Positions 16,874 through 26,091 of a DNA stretch of 64,000 bases are shown here, piece by piece. The DNA is from Verrucomicrobiales bacterium (GTDB lineage Bacteria; Verrucomicrobiota; Verrucomicrobiia; Methylacidiphilales; JAAUTS01). The notes under the pieces were generated by a model. That model was not told the origin of the DNA and did not search any database. It saw only the letters and a program-made list of their open reading frames with translations. How positions within the stretch are numbered: position 1 is the stretch's first letter; each line of letters opens with the position of its first letter. A program made the translations under genes and the position numbers. The stretch spans positions 303,169 to 367,168 of the forward strand of contig JAIRPN010000016.1 of the NCBI GenBank assembly GCA_031256975.1, written 5' to 3'.

Positions 16874-19645
16874 ATGCCGCGCATCTCCACGCTGATTCCG
16901 GTTCACAACAATGCCGCTTACATCGGAGAAGCACTGGACAGCTTGCTGGCGCAGAATTACACCGACCTTGAAATCATCATCGTGGATGACGGTTCCACCG
17001 ACCACCTGCGGGAGATGCTGCGCGCTTATCCGCAAGTGTCTTATTTTCATCAAGAACACCGCGGAATTTCCACCGCCAGAAATCTGTGCCTGGAAAAGGC
17101 CGGCGGAGAATATCTTGCCTTCCTCGACGCAGATGATCGCTGGTTGCCGGGCAAATTAAACGCGCAATTGGACTATCTCGACGCTCATCCGGATTGCGAA
17201 ATCATTTTCACCGGTTACTCAAACTTCCTGCAGGACAACAGCCTGGAAAAATTGCCCCGGGTGCAATTTGAACTCGGCATCGAGAAAACCAACCCGTTCT
17301 ATCTGCCCACCGCCCTGGCCAAACGAGCCGTATTCGAAAAAAGCGGCGGCTTTAATGAGCAATTGCAGATCGGCGAAGACATCGAAATCCTGCTGAAAAT
17401 GAAGCTCGCGGGTACTAAGATCAAACATCGCCTCGACCAAGTCTATTACCAGCGCCGCCTGCATGGGAAAAACATCACCCTGACCCACCAGGTTTCCCCC
17501 CGGTTTTCACACAAGCACATTTTCATGGATAACATCAGGAAAAACCTGCAGCAAAAACTGCAGCCGCTGGTTTCCGTAATGATCCCCGCTTACAATTGCG
17601 CCGCTTACATCACGAAAGCCCTCGACAGCATACTGGCACAGGACCATGCCAACCTGGAAATCATCGTCGTCGATGACGGTTCCACGGACAACCTGCAGGA
17701 AGTGTTGCAGGCTTACCCGCAAGTCAGTTACCTTCATCAACAGAACAGCGGCCCTTCCAGCGCCCGAAACCTTGCCATCTCCAAGGCAAAAGGCGAATAC
17801 CTGGCCTTTCTGGATGCCGACGACTACTGGCTGCCGGGCAAACTGGCCGCCCAGCTACGTTACCTCACTGAACATCCCGGCTGTCAGATCGTGTTCACCG
17901 CTTACAAAAACTTTCTGGAAGATGAAAGCCTGCGGGATTCACCGCAGGTTCAATACGAGATCGGACTGGAACAAACCAACAAATTTTACCTGCCAACCGC
18001 GTTGATTCACCGGGACCTTTTCGCCGTTAGCGGCACTTTCAATGAGCAACTCACCCATGAGAAAATCAACATGGCCGAGGACACCGACCTGTTGCTGAGA
18101 ATGCAATTTTCCGGAATCGATATCAAACACCGCCTTGACGAAATCTTTTACCAACGCCGCCTGCACGGCAACAACTCAGTCCTGTCCGGCCCGACTCCCG
18201 CGGAATTTGCCTTGAAAAATATCTTTGCCAGGAACATGCGGGAAAAATTGCGTCCCAAGCCGCCGCTGGTCTCGGTCATGATCCCCACCTACAACTGCGC
18301 CGCCTATATCAAGCAGGCGGTGGACAGCGTGCTGGCGCAGAATCACCCGAACCTCGAAATCATCGTGGTGGATGACGGCTCCACGGATAACACCCGTGAA
18401 ATCCTGCAAGCTTACCCCGCCGTTAAATATTTTTTTCAGGAACACCAGGGCATCCCAGCTTCGCGCAACCTATGCTTGGAAAAAGCGTCGGGCGAATATC
18501 TCGCCTTTGTCGATGCCGATGATTACTGGCTGCCGGGCAAGCTCGACGTGCAATTGAAACATCTGGCCGAACATCCCGAATGCAAAATGATATTCGTCAA
18601 ATACCAGAATTTTCTCAGCGACGAGAAATTGCGGCAACATGAAGGCATCCAGCATGAATTTGTGGCCGAAGCCAAAAATTACACGCTAATGTCCACCTCC
18701 CTGATCCGCAAAAGTGTGTTTGCCGATTATGGCAACTTTTCCCGTGACTTCCCGGTTGGCGAGGATGCTGATCTGATTTGCCGGATTTCCACCCACGACA
18801 AGCAGGCCATCAACTATCTGGATCAGGTCTATTACATGCGCCGGTTGCACGGTGAAAACTCCGTGCTGCTCCATAACGCCAGATCAAGGGAACTGCACAA
18901 GAAAATCCTGCTGCGCAACTTCCGCGCCTCGGTCAAAAATACTTATCAGCAACCCATCGCGATCTCGGTGGTGATTCCCGCCAAAAACGCCGCCAAATAT
19001 TTGCAGGAAACCCTCGATAGCGTGCGGGCGCAGGACTTCAAGGAACCGGTGCAGGTCATCGTGGTCGACGACGGTTCCACGGATGATACCGCCGCCATCG
19101 CCGAAAAGTCCGGCTGCAAGGTCCTGCGCATTCCCGCCTCCGGTGCGCCCAAGGCGCGGAACACCGGACTGCGCCAAGCCGACGGCGAATTTATTTTCCT
19201 GCTCGATGCCGACGACCTCATCACCTCGGATGCTCTTTCTCTCCTGAAACGCGAATTCGAAAAAGACCAGCAACTGCGCGCCGTATTCGCCCGGCGGCAA
19301 AACTTCATCTCACCCGATTGTGCAAGCAGGGATGACACCGAAACCGGTGAACCGCAATTTGGCGGCATCGCCGGATGCGCGTTGATCCGGAAGGAACTCT
19401 TCGATCTGGTCGGCTATTTTGACGAAGCCCAACAGGCCGGTGACGCCATTGCCTGGCAGTTGAAACTGCAAAACCTCGGAGTCAAAACCGGAAGAATCCT
19501 CGACGTGGTCGCCAAGCGCCGCCTGCACGACAACAATTTCAGCCGCGTCCACCGGCAGCAGGAATACCAGGACTACGCTTCGTTGCTCAGGAAGCAACTG
19601 CTGGCAGGGAAAAAAGGAAATGGATTTTCTGGCACAACCCGCTAA
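16874..19645 (+). CDS. Four-domain GT2 glycosyltransferase
   Basis: 923 residues made of four GT2 catalytic units starting near residues 1, 231, 463 and 692, about 230 residues each. Units 1-3 are close repeats: 'IP.(H/Y)N.AAYI..a.DS.LAQ...LEIIIVDDGSTD', then 'eYLAFlDADD.WLPGKL', then 'DqvYy.RRLHG.N'. Unit 4 is more divergent ('ISVVIPAKNAAKYL', 'FLLDADDLI'). Each keeps the DDGSTD nucleotide site and the DADD metal motif, so all may be active. There are no membrane helices, so it is predicted cytosolic. Multi-GT2 proteins can build repeating glycans or decorate a carrier. Last gene of the inserted unit, 16 bases before pheS. Confidence 0.88.
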   Translation: MPRISTLIPVHNNAAYIGEALDSLLAQNYTDLEIIIVDDGSTDHLREMLRAYPQVSYFHQEHRGISTARNLCLEKAGGEYLAFLDADDRWLPGKLNAQLDYLDAHPDCEIIFTGYSNFLQDNSLEKLPRVQFELGIEKTNPFYLPTALAKRAVFEKSGGFNEQLQIGEDIEILLKMKLAGTKIKHRLDQVYYQRRLHGKNITLTHQVSPRFSHKHIFMDNIRKNLQQKLQPLVSVMIPAYNCAAYITKALDSILAQDHANLEIIVVDDGSTDNLQEVLQAYPQVSYLHQQNSGPSSARNLAISKAKGEYLAFLDADDYWLPGKLAAQLRYLTEHPGCQIVFTAYKNFLEDESLRDSPQVQYEIGLEQTNKFYLPTALIHRDLFAVSGTFNEQLTHEKINMAEDTDLLLRMQFSGIDIKHRLDEIFYQRRLHGNNSVLSGPTPAEFALKNIFARNMREKLRPKPPLVSVMIPTYNCAAYIKQAVDSVLAQNHPNLEIIVVDDGSTDNTREILQAYPAVKYFFQEHQGIPASRNLCLEKASGEYLAFVDADDYWLPGKLDVQLKHLAEHPECKMIFVKYQNFLSDEKLRQHEGIQHEFVAEAKNYTLMSTSLIRKSVFADYGNFSRDFPVGEDADLICRISTHDKQAINYLDQVYYMRRLHGENSVLLHNARSRELHKKILLRNFRASVKNTYQQPIAISVVIPAKNAAKYLQETLDSVRAQDFKEPVQVIVVDDGSTDDTAAIAEKSGCKVLRIPASGAPKARNTGLRQADGEFIFLLDADDLITSDALSLLKREFEKDQQLRAVFARRQNFISPDCASRDDTETGEPQFGGIAGCALIRKELFDLVGYFDEAQQAGDAIAWQLKLQNLGVKTGRILDVVAKRRLHDNNFSRVHRQQEYQDYASLLRKQLLAGKKGNGFSGTTR

Positions 19646-19661
19646 TCTTTGTCCCTTAGCC

Positions 19662-20669
19662 ATGATTGAAGAACTGAAACAACTCAAAGACCAAGCCCTT
19701 GCCGAACTGTCCGCAGCCGCTAATGGCGATGCCGTCGAGGCTTGGCGCATCAAGTACCTTTCCCGCCAAGGCTTGCTTCCGGTGTTTCTGGAAAAAATCA
19801 AGAGCCTTCCGAAAGAGCAGCGTCCCGAGGCCGGCAAGGTTTCCAATCAGACCAAGCAGGAAATCACTGACGCTTTCGAGGCTAAAAAGGACCAGTTCAC
19901 CGGTGCCGCCAACCATGCGCCCGAGGATCCCACTCTGCCGGGTCGCCAGATCGACTGGGCCACGCAGCATGTGGTAAACCAGACCATCGACCGTATCGTG
20001 CAAATTTTCCGCCGCATGGGTTTCGCCTTGGCGACCGGCCCGGAGATTGACACCGAATTTTACAACTTCGACGCGCTGAATACGCCCGCCGATCATCCGG
20101 CGCGCAATGAACAGGACACCTTCTATGTCGACGCTCCCGCTGACAAAACCGGACGTTATTTGCTACGCACCCAGACCAGCACCGTGCAAATCCGCACCAT
20201 GCAGACGCAAAAACCGCCGATCAAGATCATCGCTCCCGGCCGTTGCTACCGCCGCGACGAGATCGACGCCACCCACGGCGTATTCTTCCACCAGATCGAG
20301 GGCTTGGTCGTCGATGAAAGTATCACCCTTGCCGACCTCAAGGGCACCATGGAATATTTCTTCAAGGAATTCATCGGCGCGGATACCCGCGTGCGCTTCC
20401 GCCCGCACTTCTTTCCTTTCACCGAACCCAGCTTTGAAATCGACATGGCCCGCAGCGGCGCCACGGTCAAGGGCAAGGAATGGCTGGAAATCGCCGGTTG
20501 CGGCATGGTCGATCCCAACGTGTTCGACAACGTCAACATCGACAGCAAACGCTATACCGGTTTTGCCTTCGGCATGGGCGTCGAACGCCTCGCCATGCTC
20601 CAGCATGGCATCAACGACCTGCGCCTGATCTACGAAAACGACATCCGTTTCCTGTCGCAGTTCAAGTAA
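19662..20669 (+). CDS. pheS: Phenylalanyl-tRNA synthetase alpha subunit
   Basis: 335 residues from ATG 19662. There is an N-terminal coiled-coil, then class II synthetase motifs: 'HPARNEQDTFYV' (motif 1 region), 'LLRTQTSTVQIRTM', 'IAPGRCYRRDEIDATH..FFHQIEGL' (motif 2) and 'GFAFGMGVERLAML' (motif 3). PheS pairs with PheT to charge tRNA-Phe. pheT, normally next, is absent; a DUF3147 membrane gene follows instead. An upstream in-frame ATG at 19620 lies inside the preceding gene and is less likely. Confidence 0.95.
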   Translation: MIEELKQLKDQALAELSAAANGDAVEAWRIKYLSRQGLLPVFLEKIKSLPKEQRPEAGKVSNQTKQEITDAFEAKKDQFTGAANHAPEDPTLPGRQIDWATQHVVNQTIDRIVQIFRRMGFALATGPEIDTEFYNFDALNTPADHPARNEQDTFYVDAPADKTGRYLLRTQTSTVQIRTMQTQKPPIKIIAPGRCYRRDEIDATHGVFFHQIEGLVVDESITLADLKGTMEYFFKEFIGADTRVRFRPHFFPFTEPSFEIDMARSGATVKGKEWLEIAGCGMVDPNVFDNVNIDSKRYTGFAFGMGVERLAMLQHGINDLRLIYENDIRFLSQFK

Positions 20670-20692
20670 AACATCATGGTTGTACCCTGACT

Positions 20693-21046
20693 ATGTTTTT
20701 ACTCATTAAATACGCAGTCACGGCTCTCATCATTGTCATTGTTTCCGAGGTTGCCAAACACACGGATCGGCTGGGTGCATTGATCGCCTCACTGCCGTTC
20801 GTCACCATTCTGGTCATGATTTGGCTGCATTTGGAAAAACAGGGGGCCGAAAAAATCGCCAATCACGCCTACTACACTTTCTGGTATGTGTTGCCCACTT
20901 TGCCGATGTTTTTGTTAATGCCCTATCTTTTGCACCGCGGCTGCAGTTTTTGGCTGGCCCTGTTGCTCTGCGCCATTTTGACCATTGGATGCTTCGTTAT
21001 TACGGCCTTGATTTGCAAGCGCTTTGGCATTTCCCTCATTCCCTAA
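20693..21046 (+). CDS. DUF3147-like small membrane protein
   Basis: 117 residues with four hydrophobic helices. It has the DUF3147 patterns 'LIIVIVSEVAKHTDRLGALIASLPFVTILVMIWLhlE' and 'AYYTFWYVLPTLPMFLLMPYLLHRG..FWLALLLC'. Function is unknown; it is probably an inner-membrane protein. The start is the ATG just after pheS, 23 bases past its stop. Confidence 0.72.
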   Translation: MFLLIKYAVTALIIVIVSEVAKHTDRLGALIASLPFVTILVMIWLHLEKQGAEKIANHAYYTFWYVLPTLPMFLLMPYLLHRGCSFWLALLLCAILTIGCFVITALICKRFGISLIP

Positions 21047-21122
21047 AATTGAGCAATTTTTGCACACTATTTTTTCCTTGGCTTAAATCGGTGATGATGG
21101 TGAAATTTTGTCACACTTCGCC

Positions 21123-22268
21123 ATGAAAAACTCCTTTCTCGGCAAATTAATGGAACGCGTCGAGCATCTGGAACCGGATGAACTCAAGGGTTACCTCCTG
21201 CGCATGGCCCGCGAAAACGGCCTGCTGGAAACCGTGTTCAACACCCTGCATGAAGCCGTGGTGGTACTCGACGCCAATGGCCGCATCGAATACTGCAACC
21301 GAGCGGTGCATAAACTGCTGCCCATTCCCGCCGATTTCACCGTTAGCGCCCCGATTTCCAAATACTTGCGCGACCTCAATTGGCATTCGCTGTTGATGCG
21401 CGGGCAGGCCACCAACAAAACCCTGGAAATCCGCTATCCCGAACCCCGCATGCTGGAAATGTACCTGCTGCCGGTCGAAACCGCCGCTAACGACGAACAA
21501 GCCTTCGTCGCCATCTTTCACGACATTACCCAAAAAACCGCCGATACCCGCAAGGTCATCGAATCCGAACAACTGCACGCTCTCACCCTATTGGCGGCCG
21601 GTGTCGCCCACGAACTCGGCAATCCGATCAACAGCATCAACATTCACCTGCAATTGATGGAACGCGACGCCCGCCGTGCCGATCCCGAATTGCGCAAGAA
21701 ATTGCAGGAATCCATTCATGTTGCCCGCAATGAAATGGACCGGCTCGATTCCATCATCAATCGTTTCCTCAAGGCCATCCGCCCCACGGTACCCGAATTT
21801 CGCGATGCCAATATCGGCACCATCATCAAGGAAACCCTGGAAATCCTGCAAAACGAACTCGACGACCGCAGCATCATCGTCGACACCGACATCCCCGATA
21901 ATCTGCCCTTGTTGCGCCTCGACGTCGAACAAATCAAGCAGGCCTTTTACAACCTGGTCAAAAACGCCATGCAGGCGATGGACAGCAAGGGCATCCTTAC
22001 CATCCACGCCGCCAATCGCGAGGATTGCGTCGAGCTATCCTTCGAGGATAACGGCCCCGGCATCTCCCTCGAGGACCTGCCCCGCGTGCTGGAACCCTAT
22101 TACACCACCAAAAAACGCGGCACCGGCCTCGGCCTGATGATTGTTCAGCGTATCCTGCGCGAGCACGGCGCCGAACTGCAACTCGAAAGCCATCAGGGCC
22201 AGGGCACCGTCGTCCGCGTCCGCTTCCCGCTCGGCACCAAACAAATCCGCTTACTGGAAAACAAATGA
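21123..22268 (+). CDS. NtrB-like PAS-domain sensor histidine kinase
   Basis: 381 residues, no membrane helix, so cytosolic. A PAS domain (about 20-135, 'VFNTLHEAVVVLDANGRIEYCN') is followed by the dimerisation/phosphoacceptor box 'AGVAHELGNPINSI' with His near 163. Next comes a HATPase domain: N-box 'QAFYNLVKNAMQAM', G1 'EDNGPGISLEDL', G2 'TTKKRGTGLGLMIVQRI'. ATG 21123 was chosen over TTG 21108. The gene overlaps the response regulator by 4 bases, so the two form an operon. The signal is unknown; glnE about 10 kb upstream hints at nitrogen status but proves nothing. Confidence 0.85.
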   Translation: MKNSFLGKLMERVEHLEPDELKGYLLRMARENGLLETVFNTLHEAVVVLDANGRIEYCNRAVHKLLPIPADFTVSAPISKYLRDLNWHSLLMRGQATNKTLEIRYPEPRMLEMYLLPVETAANDEQAFVAIFHDITQKTADTRKVIESEQLHALTLLAAGVAHELGNPINSINIHLQLMERDARRADPELRKKLQESIHVARNEMDRLDSIINRFLKAIRPTVPEFRDANIGTIIKETLEILQNELDDRSIIVDTDIPDNLPLLRLDVEQIKQAFYNLVKNAMQAMDSKGILTIHAANREDCVELSFEDNGPGISLEDLPRVLEPYYTTKKRGTGLGLMIVQRILREHGAELQLESHQGQGTVVRVRFPLGTKQIRLLENK

Positions 22269-23617
22269 ACGAACTGTTGCCAACTCTGTTGATCGTCGAC
22301 GACGAAAAAGCCACCCGCGAAGGATTGCGGCGCGCGCTGGAAGATCATTTCGACATCTACCTCGCCACCGACGAAACTTCCGCCTTCAACATCCTGGAAG
22401 CCGAAAAAATCGACATCGTCCTCACCGACCTGAAGCTTGGCGGCGACAACGGCATGAAAATCGTCGAAAAATGCCAGAGCCTGTCCCCCGCCCCGCTAAC
22501 GGTGATGATGACCGCCTACGGCTCGGTGGAAACCGCCGTGGAGGCCATGCGTCGCGGTGCTTACGATTACGTCACCAAGCCGGTCAACATCGACAAACTC
22601 GAAATGCTGCTCCTGCGCGCCCTGCGCAGCCGCAACATCGAGACCGAGAACAGGCAACTGCGCCAGCAAATTGACAAGCAATACGGCTTGGAGTCGTTGA
22701 TCGGCAACTCATCGAAAATGGCGGAAATCTTCGACATCATCCGCCAGGTCGCCGACACCAAGGCCACCATCCTCATCCAGGGCGAAAGCGGCACCGGCAA
22801 GGAACTGGTGGCCAATGCCATTCACAATCTCAGCTCACGCAAGAACAAGCCCTTCATGGCCGTTCACTGCGCCGCGCTTTCCCCGCAATTGCTGGAAAGC
22901 GAACTGTTCGGCCATGAAAAAGGCGCCTTCACCGGTGCCTTTGAAAAACGCATCGGCCGTTTCGAGCAGGCTAACCATGGCACCATCTTCCTCGATGAAA
23001 TCGGCGAAATCGACGCCGCGACGCAGGTCAAGCTGCTGCGCGTGCTGGGTGAACGAAAATTTGAACGCGTCGGCAGCACCAAGACCATCGAGACCGACGT
23101 CCGCGTCATCGCCGCCACCAACCGCAACCTCGCTGAAATGGTCAAGCAAGGCAGCTTCCGCGAGGATTTGTTCTACCGCATCAACGTGGTCAAAATCGAG
23201 CTGCCGCCGCTGCGCGAGCGCAAGGAGGACATCCCGCTGTTAGCGTCCAGTTTCCTCAAGGAATTCACCAAGGAAAACCACAAGGGTGACTTGCGTTTCA
23301 GCTCTGCCGCCGAGGAAGCCCTGCAGCGTTACAACTGGCCCGGCAACGTCCGCGAACTTCGCACCGCCGTCGAACACGGCGTGGTGCTGTGCCGTGACAA
23401 GGAAATCCTGCTCAAGGATTTGCCCCCTGCGCTGAAAAACAACGACGGCAGCACCCCGCTGGTCACCAGCAACACGCTAAACCTGAACGAAATGGAAAAA
23501 GCCTCCATCATTCGCGCCTTGGAACAATGCGACCAAAACCGCACCGCCGCCGCCAAGCTTCTCGGCATCAGCCGCCGCACCCTGCACCGCAAGTTGAATG
23601 AGTACCATTTGGAGTAA
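22265..23617 (+). CDS. NtrC-family sigma-54 response regulator
   Basis: 450 residues in the canonical order. The receiver domain (1-120) has 'VDDE' and phospho-acceptor Asp55 in 'VLTDLKLGG'. The AAA+ domain has Walker A 'GESGTGKE' (173-180), 'GAFTGA' (220-225) for sigma-54 contact and 'GTIFLDEIGE' (Walker B). The C-terminus is a Fis-type helix-turn-helix ('NRTAAAKLLGISRRTLHRKL'). It is activated by the upstream kinase and drives RpoN promoters. Targets are not identifiable here. Confidence 0.92.
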   Translation: MNELLPTLLIVDDEKATREGLRRALEDHFDIYLATDETSAFNILEAEKIDIVLTDLKLGGDNGMKIVEKCQSLSPAPLTVMMTAYGSVETAVEAMRRGAYDYVTKPVNIDKLEMLLLRALRSRNIETENRQLRQQIDKQYGLESLIGNSSKMAEIFDIIRQVADTKATILIQGESGTGKELVANAIHNLSSRKNKPFMAVHCAALSPQLLESELFGHEKGAFTGAFEKRIGRFEQANHGTIFLDEIGEIDAATQVKLLRVLGERKFERVGSTKTIETDVRVIAATNRNLAEMVKQGSFREDLFYRINVVKIELPPLRERKEDIPLLASSFLKEFTKENHKGDLRFSSAAEEALQRYNWPGNVRELRTAVEHGVVLCRDKEILLKDLPPALKNNDGSTPLVTSNTLNLNEMEKASIIRALEQCDQNRTAAAKLLGISRRTLHRKLNEYHLE

Positions 23618-23620
23618 TCC

Positions 23621-24529
23621 ATGATCGACCGTTCGCCAATTGAAAATTGCCTGGCTTGGCAGGCCTTGGAAAAAGGTCACTCCGCTAACAGCCAGTTGGC
23701 AAACAGCACGGTCATGGAACGCTTCGCCGGCTGGCTTGACAAAAACACCGCCATCAGCGATTGGAACCAGCTGACTTTGTCTACCTTGCAACTTTACCTC
23801 AGCGAACAGAAGGAAAAACGCAAACTCGAACCGGCCTCGATGAAACTGGAAATCGTGGTGTTGCGCAACCTGCTCAAATTCCTGAAGAAGGAAAAGGAGA
23901 TCAAACAGGACCTTGCCGAACTGCTGGAACTGCCCAAGTTATTCCGCTACCTGCCGGAGACGCTAACCATCGGCGAGGTCGACGCACTGTTGGCGGTCGA
24001 ATGGGGCCCCTCGCCACTCGGCTTGCGCAACAAGGCGATCATGGAGACTTTCTACGCCGCCGGCCTGCGGGTCGGCGAACTGGTCACCCTGCGGCTGGAA
24101 AGCCTCGACTTGAACGAAGGCACCGCACGGGTCATCGGCAAGGGCAACAAGGAGCGCCTGGTCATTATCGGCAAACAAGCCTGCACCGCGCTGGCCAACT
24201 ACCTGAGCGGCGGCCGTCCCAAGCTGGTGTTTCCCCGCACCGGCGGCGAAGTGTTCATCAGCCATCACGGCAAGGCGCTAACCACCGCCCGAATCTGGCA
24301 GGTGGTCAAGGAGGCCATGAAGCACGCCGACATCAAAAAGAATATCTACCCCCACCTGTTACGCCATTCCTTTGCAACTCACCTGTTGAGTCGCGGCGCG
24401 GATTTGCGTATCATCCAGGAATTGCTCGGACATGCGAACATCAGCACCACGGAAATTTACACGCATGTGGAACAGGACCGGCTGCGCGCCATCCATCAAC
24501 AGTTCCACCCGCGCGCCACTGCCCGCTAA
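23621..24529 (+). CDS. XerC/XerD-type tyrosine recombinase
   Basis: 302 residues, the normal Xer length. It has a SAM-like N-terminal core-binding domain and the full catalytic set: Arg150 ('AGLRVGEL'), Lys174 ('IGKGNKERLV'), His245/Arg248 ('HLLRHSFATHLL'), His271 ('LGHANISTTEIYTH') and nucleophile Tyr280. Expected to resolve chromosome dimers at dif with its partner. Housekeeping neighbours (rnc, prmC) and no flanking element argue against an integrase. XerC versus XerD cannot be decided from the motifs alone. Confidence 0.88.
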   Translation: MIDRSPIENCLAWQALEKGHSANSQLANSTVMERFAGWLDKNTAISDWNQLTLSTLQLYLSEQKEKRKLEPASMKLEIVVLRNLLKFLKKEKEIKQDLAELLELPKLFRYLPETLTIGEVDALLAVEWGPSPLGLRNKAIMETFYAAGLRVGELVTLRLESLDLNEGTARVIGKGNKERLVIIGKQACTALANYLSGGRPKLVFPRTGGEVFISHHGKALTTARIWQVVKEAMKHADIKKNIYPHLLRHSFATHLLSRGADLRIIQELLGHANISTTEIYTHVEQDRLRAIHQQFHPRATAR

Positions 24530-24538
24530 CAGCGAAGT

Positions 24539-25228
24539 ATGAACAACCCTGGCCAACTCGAAGACATCCTCGGCTACAAATTCCACGATCCTGATTTGTT
24601 GCAGGAGGCCGTGACCCACCCCTCGCGAGGCCATGAGTTGCATCGCAAAATCAAGGACAACCAACGGCTGGAATTCCTCGGTGACGCCGTGTTGCAACTG
24701 GTTCTCACCAAAAAACTGTTTTATCAATTCGAGAATTTCGACGAAGGCAAGCTCACCCACCTGCGCGCCGCGGTGGTCAATCGCAAGGCACTGGAAAACA
24801 TGGCGCTAACCTTCAACCTGGGCAAATTCCTTGTCCTCGGCCACGGCGAGAACAAGAACCACGGGCGGGTCAAGAGCTCCAACCTGGCCGACGCCATGGA
24901 AGCGGTGATCGGCGCCATTTTCCTCGACAGCAATTTCGAAACCATCGCCGGCTGGCTGGAGCCGGTGCTGCACACCTTTGTCGAGGAGCAAAAGGACAAG
25001 GCCGCCCTGTTCAACCCCAAGGGTGTCCTGCAAGAACGCCTGCAGGCTGACGGCAAAACCTCGCCCGAATACATCCTCGACCATGAGGAAGGCCCCGACC
25101 ACGCCAAGATCTACCAAGTCAGCGTGCATTCCGAGGGCACGGCGCTTGGTTACGGCACCGGCCAAAGCAAGAAAGCGGCCGAGATTGCCGCCGCCGCCGA
25201 TGCCTTGGAAAAGATGTCCAAAAAATAA
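24539..25228 (+). CDS. rnc: Ribonuclease III
   Basis: 229 residues. The catalytic domain carries the signature 'RLEFLGDAVL' (43-52) with the acidic metal ligands and the second acidic site 'LADAMEAVIGAIFLDS'. The C-terminal dsRNA-binding domain begins near 'NPKGVLQERLQADGKTSPEYIL' and ends 'GYGTGQSKKAAEIAAAADAL'. It processes rRNA precursors and structured mRNAs. It starts 9 bases after the xer stop. Confidence 0.95.
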   Translation: MNNPGQLEDILGYKFHDPDLLQEAVTHPSRGHELHRKIKDNQRLEFLGDAVLQLVLTKKLFYQFENFDEGKLTHLRAAVVNRKALENMALTFNLGKFLVLGHGENKNHGRVKSSNLADAMEAVIGAIFLDSNFETIAGWLEPVLHTFVEEQKDKAALFNPKGVLQERLQADGKTSPEYILDHEEGPDHAKIYQVSVHSEGTALGYGTGQSKKAAEIAAAADALEKMSKK

Positions 25229-25253
25229 CCGCCGCCTACAAAATTGTTTTCCC

Positions 25254-26078
25254 GTGAAGATTCTTGAACTCATCGACAAAACCACCGCCTTTCTCAAGCA
25301 AAAGGACGTGGAATCCCCGCGCTTGCAAATCGAGTTAATATTGTCCCATGTGCTGAAGCTGCCGCGCATGACGCTGTACCTGCAATTCGAGCGCGAATTA
25401 ACTCCCGCCGAACTCGACACATTGCGTCCGCTGGTCAAGCGCCGTGCCGATCGCGAACCCTTGCAGCACATTCTTGGCGAGGCTCCTTTCCATGGTGAGA
25501 CTTTTTTTTGCGGCAAAGAAGCGTTGATTCCGCGACCCGAGACCGAAGTATTGGTCGAATGGGTATTGGAAACTTTCAAATCACAAACCGCGGGCAAGCT
25601 GTACGACATCGGCACGGGCACCGGCATCATCGCCCTGACCCTGGCGAAAAATCTCCCGGGCTGGAATGTCACCGGGGTCGACATTAGCGGCGAGGCTTTG
25701 GTTCTCGCCAGGAAAAACCAGGAAAAGCTGGCGGTCACCAACGTCTCCTGGCTGGAACACGACCTGCTGCCCGCCGCTAACGACGAACATATCATTGTCG
25801 CCAACTTGCCCTACCTGACCGATGCCGAAATGTCAGCCCTGCCGAATGAAGTCACCTTTGACCCGGTTCTGGCCCTGCACGGCGGCAAGGATGGCCTGGG
25901 TTTGATCCGCAATTTGATCGGCATGACCAACGACCATACGACGCATATCTTCCTCGAGGCGGGCGACAAGCACGATGCCGCCATTAGCGACTTGTTGCAG
26001 GCAGCCGGATTTGTCCGGACCGAAGTTCGCCGGGATCTGAATAATGTGCCCCGCTTCATCATGGGTGCGCGGCATTAA
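25254..26078 (+). CDS. prmC: Peptide-chain release-factor glutamine methyltransferase (PrmC/HemK) with variant NLPY motif
   Basis: 274 residues from GTG 25254. The N-terminal helical domain is followed by 'IPRPETEVLVEWVLE' and the SAM-binding 'YDIGTGTGIIALTLA' (117-131). The substrate motif reads Asn-Leu-Pro-Tyr (184-187) where the family normally has Asn-Pro-Pro-Tyr. The enzyme methylates the GGQ glutamine of RF1 and RF2. The Pro-to-Leu change is unusual but keeps the catalytic Asn, Pro and Tyr. Position after rnc suggests a housekeeping operon. Confidence 0.85.
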   Translation: MKILELIDKTTAFLKQKDVESPRLQIELILSHVLKLPRMTLYLQFERELTPAELDTLRPLVKRRADREPLQHILGEAPFHGETFFCGKEALIPRPETEVLVEWVLETFKSQTAGKLYDIGTGTGIIALTLAKNLPGWNVTGVDISGEALVLARKNQEKLAVTNVSWLEHDLLPAANDEHIIVANLPYLTDAEMSALPNEVTFDPVLALHGGKDGLGLIRNLIGMTNDHTTHIFLEAGDKHDAAISDLLQAAGFVRTEVRRDLNNVPRFIMGARH

Positions 26079-26091
26079 GCAAAGGAATCGT

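Noticed and set aside
23621..24529. Tyrosine recombinase as the integrase of a mobile element
   Set aside because: Xer-length protein in a housekeeping cluster (two-component pair, rnc, prmC), with no tRNA, att repeats or cargo beside it.
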